From Anolis sagrei (lineage: Eukaryota > Chordata > Lepidosauria > Squamata > Anolidae), in the NCBI RefSeq assembly GCF_037176765.1, contig NC_090023.1:170049506-170113505 (forward strand): a stretch of 64,000 nt of DNA, written 5' to 3'. Below the pieces are notes generated by a model that saw only the letters and a program-made list of their open reading frames with translations, had not been told where the DNA came from and did not search any database. Of this stretch, positions 45,466-56,800 are shown piece after piece. Within the stretch, counting starts at the first letter, position 1, and each line of letters starts with the position of its first letter. The position numbers and the translations under genes were made by a program.

Positions 45466-48400
45466 TCGGATATTTGTACCAACCCCTGGGGGGGGGGGGA
45501 CTCAGGGTGGCTATAATCCAGTAGGGCTGGGTGGTTTCGTTTCGTAATTTCGTAATTCATTAAAAATTCGTTATTTTTTTTTATAACGAAGCGATAACGA
45601 ACCATTCAGGAGCAACTAAAAAACGAAACGTAATTGCTTCGAATTGTTTTGTATTTGTTTTGTTATCGTTTTGAAATCATTTCGTTATGATTTCCGCATG
45701 TCTGGGGCAAGTTTTATAGTTGTTGTTTGTTTAATCAGTGAAAAAAATTATAAATATCACACCAACAGTCAACAACAGAGGGAGAGGGAAGCTTCAGAAG
45801 TTCCCCCTGTCCCATTTGGAGGTTTTTTAGCGTATTGCGCGGTCACGTCCGCCATTAACGAATCGATTCGTAATTGTTTCATAATTGTTTTGTATTGTTT
45901 TGTAATTTACAAAATTTCGTAAATATCAAACTTTTTAAAAGAAAAATTTCGGAATTCTTTTAAAAATCGAAACGCAAAAACCCCCAAAAACGAATCGATT
46001 TTAGAAACATATTTTTCCGTGGTTGCCCAGCCCTATAATCCAGTTCAAATCAGATAAACTGAATTGTCTGTTTTGATAATCTGGATTATATGATAGTGTA
46101 AAAGGGTCCTGAGATGCACTGCTAGGGAAGACATGAACATTATGGCATTATTGATTTATGACAGAAATTATGTCATGCCCTGCATGGGCTAGAGATAAGA
46201 TCTGTACACTCTCTAGCCTATAATTTCTTGTATTTGCAGTGTAGGCCAATCAGATAGGCTGTGCACAGAGATTATATTGCTCACATGGATCAGTACAATC
46301 AGAAAAAAACATATCTGAGACAAAAGTAAACTTCAGTGAAGATAAATCCTCAAATCTGAAGTAAAGAGACTGCATATTTTGCCAGCATGCATCCACCCAG
46401 TAAATTAGCAGCAAAAATTCTTATGTCACAGATCCCTTACCAGGAGAACCAGGGCTCTTTGGTGAGATATCATCAGAGGGAGCAAAACCTTCCAGCTCCT
46501 TTTTGTCATCTAACAATTCTCCATGGTTGTGTTCTTCCTTCTGGGAACAATCACCAGCCTTCTTATTGTTAAGAGGTAAATCAGGAGCTTCCAGCATTGG
46601 CTCTTTTTTGCCTTTGACAGCCCAGTGCATTGACTAGACAGAAAACAACAATGTGTCATTTTTGAACTCTATCATTTTGTGTTACAAAAACACACATTCA
46701 ACAATAAAAGAAAAAAAATCCTTGGGAGAGTTTCAGACTGAAATCAGGGTGCTACTTGAAAGGAATCACGTAGAGAGCTGCAGATATGAGAAGAAGTGGA
46801 TCGTGAATATGCTGGACATTTAATCTGAGATCTTCTTTAGAAAAAGTATATGATCTAATTCATTCCTAAGTTAGCAACCTCAAGAGAAATTGTCTCTTTA
46901 GGGTTGTAGTAAACTGTCCTATGATGTCCATCAAAAGTGACACTAGGCTGCTGAAAAGTTCAGACTTTGTCCCCATCTTACATTCTCAAGTTAATTCCTT
47001 TTTTTAAAAAAAAAAATTAATCTGATCAGAGCTGGCTGCTCCTTTAGCAACAGAACTTTAGAACCATGAAGGAGGCAGAAGCATTCTGTTAATAAGTGGC
47101 TACCAGGGCCAAGTGAAAGGACTAAGGCAGTGACATCTCCAGCTCATCCCCTGTTTGGGTATCAGCCAGCACGTCAACGACTTAAATCAAGAAATAGTTT
47201 TCTTAGATCTACAAAGACACTCGCTGGAACACCTCAACAAGCGAGAGTCCAAAAGTGGCAGGCTCAAACCCAGAACCTCAATCAGTGGCTGATACCCAAT
47301 GAGAGACTCCCCCCTGGGCACACAGAAGACTGGGCGACTTGGAAGGTGCTGAACAGACTGCGCTCTGGCACCACGAGATGCAGAGCTAACCTTCAGAAAT
47401 AGGGCATCAAAATGGAATCCATGACATGCGAGTGTGGAGAAGAGCAAACTACAGACCATCTGCTGCGATGCAACCTGAGCCCTGCTCTATGCACAATGGA
47501 GGACCTTCTTTTAGTAACACCAGAGGCACTCCAAGTGGCCAGCTACTGGTCAAAGGACATTTAATCAACTACCAAGCTTGCAAACTTTGTGGTTTGTTTC
47601 TTTGTTTGTTTATTTAAAATGCAATACAACTGTTTGGCTTGCTCCTGATACGATAAATAAATAAGGACCAAATACACAAATGGGATTTCTTTCCACTGGT
47701 CCTAGCAAGCCATCTATGTCAAGATATCATCGTTGTGCTATATGAGCTGTGCATTCCACTTTCATTCTCCTCTCTCCTTGGAATTAACAGAACAGGAATT
47801 CCATTTTTTATATTTGGAGAACTTGTACTGATTTTACTTCCTCTGTGTGGTCTGCTGCTTCATCGTTTTTCTTCTCTTCCCTGTCCCCTCAAACTTTTTG
47901 AAATGAATGAGTGTTGGTTTCCTAATTTTAGAAGCTTCTGCCATTTCTAATTGACATCTTACCCAAGTGTTTAATGAGATACATCCATCTCCCCTCCCCC
48001 TGCCAATATTATAAGGAGAGTTCACAGAATCACAGAGCTGGAAACAACCACAAGTGCCACCAAGCCCAACTCCCTATCCTGTAGGAATCTACAATTGATC
48101 ACAAGAATGCAAGTAAGTGGGTTAAAGGTAGTGAGGCGACCAGAGGTGGCCCTAGGTAATTTTCAACGGTAAGCAAATAGTATTTTGCGCCCCCCCCCCC
48201 CCAAACCAATCACTGATATATATTTTCTGTTCGTCGTGGGAGTTCTGTGTGCCATATTTGGTTCAATTCCATCATTGGTGGAGTTCAGAATGCTCTTTGA
48301 TTGTAGGTGAACTCTACATCCCAGTGACTACAACTCGCATATGTCAAGGTCTATTTTCCCCCAAGAGCACCCCTGGGCAAAATCAACTATACTGCAAATG

Positions 48401-51400
48401 CTTACTGTACGTAATGGGTTGAGCCGCCCCTGGAGGCGACTACCTCTGAGGATGCTTGCCATAGATGCAGGCGAAACGTCAGGAGAAAATGCCTCTAGAC
48501 CATGGCCATATAGCCCGAAAAAACCTACAACGACCCAGTTCCTGGACTATCTGGAACTATCTGTCCCCATTTCCCATCTCGCTTCTCCAGGCTTCCAAAA
48601 GCCCGGAAGAGCAAGATGGTACCCATCTTCTCCCCAAAACTCCTCCAAAAGACTTTAAAAGGATAAATAACTTACTGGGCTGCCATTAAGGTACTGCTGG
48701 AGTCCTCCCAGTGCATAGAAAGGAGACGGGGGAGGCAGGAGCAAAAGCGTCTCCTGTCCCATCATTTCTACACACCAGGAGGACTCCAGCAGTACTTTAA
48801 TGGCAGTCTGGTGAGTTATCTATTCTTGTAAGAGCTTTGGGGGGGGGGGTGGCATGGGGCACCCCATCGGGAAAGCCCATTTTTGTGGGTTAGCATGGGG
48901 ACTTAAACCTGCACCAAAGATGGTTTCTTAAACCCACTTCAACATGGATTTAAGCCCTGTCTGGTGGTGCCCTCAGATAATCCAGTTCAAAGCAGATAAT
49001 GTGGATCATCTGCTTTGATATTCTGGATTATATGGCAGTGTAGAAGTGGGACAATGATGTAGATAGCATTAAGCTAGATAATCTGCAGTAAGGTTGTCCC
49101 ATCACATCCATGGATTCTGCAGCCACTGATTCCATTACCTATGGCTTGAAAAAAATGAAATCCAAAAAGGAAACCTTGATTTTGCCATTTTATATTAGGA
49201 GTTTCATTTTACTATGTCACTGTAATTGGATTTGAGCATCCACAGATTTTGGTATTCAGAGGAGGTCCAGGAACCAAACCATAGCAAATTCTAAAGGCCT
49301 AACATAATTCCCCTTTCATACAAACAGGCATAGCTAATTACATTCCCCAGGAAATATAGTTGCATAAAGCAAAACTAACTGTTTTGATGGAGTTGCTCAG
49401 AGCCTCCCACTGCTGGAATGGGATGGTGATTTTGCTTCTCCGCCAGTAATCGTAACGGGCTCGGCTGTCTTCGTTGGTCAAAATCTCTTTGGCTTGCTGC
49501 AGCTTCTGAAAATTTTCCACTACAAACCAGACACAGAAGAAAGGTTTAAATTAGATTAATTCCTTCTAGGACTTTGAATAATCAACATCGTTTTTCTGCT
49601 TTTGATTTATTTCAACAAGACAGTGAAGAAGCAGATTTTGGTTTCCTGCTTTGCCATCTTAAGTGCCAACCCCAAGCCACATCAATATTAATCCAAAACA
49701 GACACACAGAGATCTTATTTTTCTAGCTTTAAAAACAAACAGAAATGTTCCAAAACATAACAAGAGAAATATTTCACTTGCAGGGTTAGAAGCATTTGAG
49801 GGTTAGAAACATTTGAGAAAGATTTGTTACTTGCATTTGTTGCTGTGCGCATTCAAGTTATTTTCCATACCCGTCACAGGGTTTTATTTTCAAAATTTGT
49901 TCAAAGAAGACTGACCTTTGCCTTCATTTATACCTGTGAGAGAGTGACTTGTCCAGGGCCACCCGCTCATGAAGCAAAGATTTGAGCCCTGATCAGTGGA
50001 GTCCTGGCCCAACTCTCATAACACTCCACGCCATGCTTGCATATTACATTATATAAGAACATATGAAATACCCTGGGATGTACATATTCTATATAACTAT
50101 AAGCACTTTGACACACCGAGGAAATCCTGGGATTTGTAATCTGAGATAAAATTCTTTATTAGAAGCTCTAGTGTTATAGTCCAAGGGGATTTGATGGAAT
50201 TTGCCATCATTACATTCTAGTTACGTCAAAAAAACTAAAGATATGGGGCTTTTCTAAAATGGGGAGAAGATGGCTAAAGCAGAATGAAACTCCTGCATAT
50301 GTATGATCTAGATACTTACTTACTTACTTACTTAGGCAATCCCTCGTTGGTCAAGTAGGATAGTCTTCCAGGATTAGTGTTCTGGTGGGTCTGTACGTGA
50401 CTGTGGAGCCCTATCTTCATCTTCTCCCGCAGTGAGGGCATTGGTTTCCAGGTGGAAGGCGGTCTCGGTCAGGGTTGGCTTGATGCGCCTTCCTCTTGGC
50501 ACGTTTCTCTTTTTCGCCCTCCATTCGTGCCTCTTCAAATTCTGCAGCACTGTTGGTCACAGCTGACCTCCAGCTGGAGCACAAGGGCCAGGGCTTCCCA
50601 GTCCTCAGTGTCTATGCCAGAGTTTTTAAGGTTGGCTTTGAGCCCACCTTTAAATCTCTTTTCCTGTCCACCAACATTCTGTTTTCCGTTCTTAAGTTCG
50701 GAGTAGAGCAACTGCTTTGGGAGTTATTGGTCAGGCATCCGGGCAACGTGGCCGGTCCAGCAGAGTTGATGGCAGAGAACCATTGCGTCAGTGCTGGTGG
50801 TCTTTGCTTCTTCCAGCATGCTGACATTTGTCTGCCTGTCTTCCCAAGAGATTTGCAAGATTTTCCGGAGGCAGTACCGAAGGAATCGTTCCAGAAGTTG
50901 CATGTGATGTCTGTAGACAGTCCACGATTCGCAGGCATACAGCAGGGTTAGGAGGACAATAGCTTTATAAACAAGCACCTTATTTATTATTTATTTATTT
51001 CGGTTACTTTTACCCCACGCTTCTCACCCCGGAGGGGACTCAGGGCAGCTTACAAAGGCACAATTCGATGCCGGCATCACATAACAGTAGTATAAAACAA
51101 TATAGCAGCAATTAACGGTTAACAAACAGTTCCTGCATTACAACAATAAAACCAATAAAACCAATACAAACCAATTGCACCTCATTAACGGTCAGTGTTT
51201 GCCATCTCATAGTCTAATTTCCAAGCTTCTTGTATGCTTCGGCGAAGGTGTTTAGAGTGGCTTGTAGATCTTTTTCTGAATGCACACAGATGACATTGTC
51301 ATTAGCATACTGGAGTTCTATAACAGATGTTGTAACCTTGGTTTTGGCTTTCAGTCTGCTGAGGTTAAATAGCTTGCCATCAGTTTACACTCCGGTGGGA

Positions 51401-53833
51401 AGCTTCCTGTCAACGGGATGAAGTATCATAGGGATGAAGATGGAAAATAAAATTGGGGCAATAACACATCGTTTTGACACCTGATGTTCAGTGACAAGCC
51501 GAGCTTCTCGTATGCTTCTGCCAAGGTGTTTAGAGTGGCTTGTAGATCTTCTGCTGAGGTTAAACAGCTTGCCATCTGTCCAATAGATGATTTCCACTCT
51601 GGTGGGAAGCTTCCCATCAACAAGATGAAGTATCATAGTGATGAAGATGAAAAATAAAAGTTGGGGCAATAACACATCCCTGTTTGACACCTGATTCCAC
51701 CTTAAATGGGTCACTTTGGAAGTCATTGCTGTCCAAGACTGTTGCCATCATGTCATCTAGATACACACCTACTGGTCCAGTATCTTGTTTCCACAGTGGT
51801 CAATATTAATACAGTAGCACACAACTCCTACTGAAAGATATATTACCACTGATATTGGTGGTAATATATATCCAGCATGATCGGCAAGCATTGACAAGCT
51901 AATTCCCTGTGAAATATACTGTATATATAAACAACTTGATTTAGAAAGCTAGTATTATATAGTTTCCAAAATTTGAAAAGGGTGACAACAGTGAAAAATG
52001 AACACATGTACAGTAAGGAAAGTGTGCTCTCATTTCCTCGCTCTTTCTCTCAAATATCATGTTCAAGTCTTCAGTCTCAAACCTTGCAGTTCACTCTTAC
52101 GCATCTTTACACAGAGGTCAGTATCACTGCAGTCAATAAGACAGGCTCCCAAGTAATAATGCACAGGATAACAATCATAATGGGAGTACCAGGCCAAAGA
52201 AAAAACAAGCCAAAAAAGGAAGAGTGCAAAATATTTATCCAGAATAACGAGAGAACACATATCCATTCCCAAAAAATAAGTATTAACACAAAAACATGCA
52301 AAGCAAGTGAACATAGCATTGAATGAAACATGCAGAATAATCACAGGATGTCTTAAACCTACACCTGTTTCTAAACTCTACGAGCTAGCTGGCATCCCCC
52401 CCCCCCCCCCCCCCGATGTGCGATGGGAAGTTGCTGCTAAATGTGAGAGAAATAAGGTTGAGCACCGTGAAAGCCATCCACTACATGGCTACCAGCCTCC
52501 TCCCAGTAGACTCAAATCAAGGAAAAGCTTTATGAGAACTACCACTCCTCTTGGCGTCCCCCCAGCAACAGCAAGGGTAGCCCTCTGGGCAGCTAGACCA
52601 GGAAATCCCAACTGGATCCCCCCCACCCTCCACGAGGGTCTTCCTCCAGGGGCAAACCAAGAATGGGCAACTTGGAAGTCCCTGAACAGACTCAGAAGTG
52701 GAGTGGGGAGATCAAAAGACAACCTGGCAACATGGCACTACCTAAAAGAATCCCTCTCCTTGTGTGACTGTGGAGCAGAACAGACAACTCTGCATCTGTA
52801 TGCTTGTCCGTTGTGCTCTGCCTCATGTACAGAGGAAGAGTTGTTGGAGGCTACAGACAATGCCGTTGCTGTTGCCTGTTTTTGGTCAAAGGATGTTTAG
52901 CCGCCTGCGCTCCTTCTATTTTTATCAGTTTTATACTAATGTATGCAATGCTTTTGATACAATAAATAAATAAATAACACAAAAACAAAGAAAACAAAGG
53001 CTTTCATGGCCGGAATCACTGGGTTGTTGTAGGTTTTTTCGGGCTATATGGCCATGGTCTATGCCTTGGTCACCTCTAGATTGGACTACTGTAATGCGCT
53101 CTATGTGGGGCTGCCCTTGAAAACGGCTCGGAAATTTCAACTGGTCCAACGGGCGGCGGCCAGGATGTTAACTGGTGCTCCTTACAGAGAGAGGTCAACC
53201 CTCCTGTTCAAGGAGCTACATTGGCTGCCGTTTATTTTCCGAACCCAATTCAAGGTGCAGGTGCTTACCTACAAAGCCCTAAATGGTTTGAGACCAGCCT
53301 ACCTGCATGACTGCATCTCCATCTATGAACCCACGCGTTCTCTCCGCTCATCCGGAGAGGCCCTGCTCGCGATTCCACCTGCGTCGCAGGCGCGTTTGGC
53401 GGGGACGCGGGACAGGGCCTTTTCTGTGGTAGCCCTCCGACTTTGGAACACCCTCCCCAAAGACATCAGACAAACCCCTACGTTGGCAGTCTTTAGGAAG
53501 AGCTTGAATACCTTGCTGTTCCGATGTGCCTTTCTAGAATAAGAACTCCAGCAATATGTCCCAGAAGCGCTTTATCAGAGTTTTAAGATTGTCTGCACAC
53601 TGCACTTACCCTGAATTCCAACATACCATCTGTCACACCAAGCACTTTTTAATATGTACCCTTCACATTTGGCCCAGCCCTAGTTTTATTGTGTCATGAT
53701 GTATTGTTTTTATTGTTTATTGCTATTGTTTTATTGTTGATTTGCTTTAAGTTATGTGTTTTGTTATGCTGTTGTTTTTATTGAGGCCTTGGCCTGTGTA
53801 AGCCGCATCGAGTCCTTCGGGCTACAAATAAAG

Positions 53834-53876
<43 letters not shown>

Positions 53877-56800
53877 TGATGATGATCTAGAGGCATTCTC
53901 GCCTGCATCTATGGCATCTACCTCTGAGGATGCTTGCCATAGATGCAGGCGAAACGTCAGGAGAGAATGCCTCTAGACCATGGCCATATAGCCCGGAAAA
54001 ACCTACAACAACCCAAAGAAAATCTAGCTCCATATAAGGACAATCTATAACAGATTTCAAGATTTACTTAATATACTGTGCCAGTTTCTTCATGCGGTAA
54101 TCACAACTGAGCCAAATGAAAGGGAGAAAATAACAATTACCAAATCCTTTTTTCCTCCATTTTTTACAAAAACAATGTTTGACTTTTCATGTGGGTAAAT
54201 GCCATGGCATCATGTGTACTAAGCTTAAGAGAAATTAATCTGGTGGGTTTTCTGGATTTCAAATGCAGCCATGAGGAGGTAAAATTGGCTAAGTCAACAA
54301 AGGACAACCTTTTCTGCTATAAAGGGAATGGGGGAAATAGTTCCAATTGCATTATACGTAGTAGCTTGGCCAGCCAAAAATCATTCATATCAGATAATCA
54401 ACAAGCAAGCCCTGGAGGAAACTCTTTTAGATGTACTACAGTATATCATCTCCAGTGTAAATACAAAATTTCCCTACTATAATAGAAACACAAGCTCACA
54501 TCCTTAGTAACCCATCTGTGTAAAGGTTATGAAGAGGTATATGTTATCTGTGAGTCACCTTTCTGATGCTGGAGATGATGTTGATGATGATGATTCATGT
54601 ATTCCCATTTACTAAAATAGAAATCACTGAATTCAAAAGCTGTCAGGATTGACGAACATCTACCAAACACGTTACAGGTTAATTTTCCAGTTGTGTTTCA
54701 TCTCCTACCTATTTGGCAATCTAATAACATTTGAACAGGAAATAATTTGGCTTCTAATAACTCCTGAACAAAAAGAGATCACTGCTATAAATCATATTAA
54801 GTAAAACACATACACAAACTTGAACTAGGTTTTGTAGGTTGAACACACATTGTATTGTCGAAGGCTTTCATGGCTGGAATCACTAAGTTCTTGTGGGTTT
54901 TTTCGGGCTATAGAGCCATGTTCTAGAGGCATTTCTCCTGACGTTTCGCCTGCATCTATGGCAAGCATCCTCACTACCTCTGAGGATGCTTGCCATAGAT
55001 GCAGGCGAAACGTCAGGAGAAATGCCTCTAGAACATGGCTCTATAGCCCGAAAAAACCCACAAGAACCTAGTGAACACACATTACTCAGTCTTAGTTACA
55101 TAAATCTCAATCTTGTTGTTGGCTCCTGTAGTTCTCTTTAGCTAGCTACATGTTACATACGTATGTGTGTTAATAGAGGCTAAATGAATTTCTCATGGGG
55201 GAAAAAACACAATTTTGGAGAGGAACTCCGAGAGACAAGGGAAACCCCACTGCCTCTCCAACATACCCCTCTAGCATTTTTCTTTGGAGAAAATTCAAAA
55301 TTTTGAATCCCACAATAACTTAGATTCAAACCAGATTAGTGTGGATGACTATCTAACACAGTGCTTCTCAACCTTCCTAATGCAGCGACCCCCTTAATAC
55401 AGTTCCTCATGTTGTGGTGAACTCCAACCATAAAATTATTTTCATTGCTACTTCATAACTGTAATTTTGCTACTGCTATGAATCGTAATGTAAATATCTG
55501 ATATGCAGGATGTATTCTCATTCACTGGATGAAATTTTGCACAAATACCTGGTACGCCCAGATTTGAATACTGTTGGGTTGGGGATTGATTTTGTCATTT
55601 GGGAGTTGGAGTTGCTGGGATTTATAGTTAACCTACAATCAAAGAGCGTTCTGAACTAGACCAGCAATGGAATTGAACCAAACCTGATACACAGAACTCC
55701 CATGACCAACAGAAAATACTGGAAGGGTTTGGTGGGCATTGACCTTGTGTTCTGGAGTGGTAGTTCACCTACATCTGGACAGCACTGTGGACTCAAACAA
55801 TGATGGATCTGGACCAAACTTGACATGAATACTCAATATGCCAAAATGTGAACATTTGGTGGGGTTTGGGGAAAATAGACATTGACATTTGGGAGTTCCA
55901 GTTGCTGGGATTTATAGTTCACCTACAATCAAAGAGCATTCTGAACCCCACCAATGATAGAATTGGGCCACACTTCCCACAAAAAATCACCATAACCATC
56001 AAAGTACCGGGATTGTGGCGCAGCTGGCTGAGTGTCAGCTGCATTAAGATCACTCTGACCAAAAGGTCATGAGTTCGAAGCCAGCCCGGGTTGGCGTGGG
56101 TTTCCAACCAATTGTGTATAGCCTGTTGTCGACCTTTGCAACCCGAAAGACAGTTGCATCTGTCAAGTAGGAAAATAAGGTACCACCTTAAAGTGTGGGG
56201 AGGCTAAATTAACTGATTTATGAGGCCATAAAGAAGACTCCAGCAAAGCATTCCAGCGGGGAAGCATGCGGGGAATGCGGAAGTGCTTCATCAGCGTCGC
56301 AGATGGACGATGAAAGCAACAACTCCCCTGGTGGCCAGAAAAAGTTAAATAGCCTCTGTGTATGTCTGTATATGTTTGTATGTCAAAAATTGAATGTTTG
56401 CCATATATGTGTACACTGTAATCCGCCGTGAATCCACTGCGGGGTGAGAAGGGCGGAATATAAAAGCTGTACATAAATAAATAAATAAATAAATAAATCA
56501 GAAATACTGTGTTTTCTGATAGTCTTTGGCGACCCCTCTGACACCCCCTTGCGACCCCCCCCCCCCAGGGGTCCCGACCCCTAGGTTGAGAAATGTTGAT
56601 CTAGCATATGTAGAAAAAGAAAACTTAGTATATGTTCAAATTGCTGCAGGCACAGTCTCCCATCACAGCTTTTGACCATTTCAGACTGAAAGCCAAAAAA
56701 TCAAAATCCTGAATCTTTGGACTATTAAGTTCAACTTTTCTCTCCTTTTGGTAATAACACATAGATGGAGATTGTAGACAAGTGAATGCCACTCTGAGGG

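Larger units (their letters stand above)
44694..46112. mobile_element. CCTTCTACACTGCC MITE split by later insertions (intron 4)
   Basis: The left arm lies at 44694-44762 and the right arm at about 46036-46112. Between them are a CR1 (44763-45424), an ATT array with a LINE tail, and a hAT (45522-46035). Confidence 0.6.
52994..54017. mobile_element. Palindromic Penelope unit split by an L2 (intron 2)
   Basis: The left arm is at 52994-53057 and the right arm at about 53886-54009. The flanks 'aaagaaaa' occur at both ends. L2 (53058-53885) entered the left arm. Confidence 0.7.

Noticed and set aside
46421-46630. 69-codon frame as a separate small gene
   Set aside because: It is exon 4 of DNAJC12 read past its donor site.
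49338-49520. 60-codon frame as a separate gene
   Set aside because: It is exon 3 of DNAJC12 read into the intron.
52063-52344. 93-codon minus-strand frame with hydrophobic stretches
   Set aside because: AT-rich intronic sequence; no homology or exon signals.
54850-55080. Frames on both strands sharing [14 protein letters not shown]
   Set aside because: The identical peptides come from the palindrome, not from coding.
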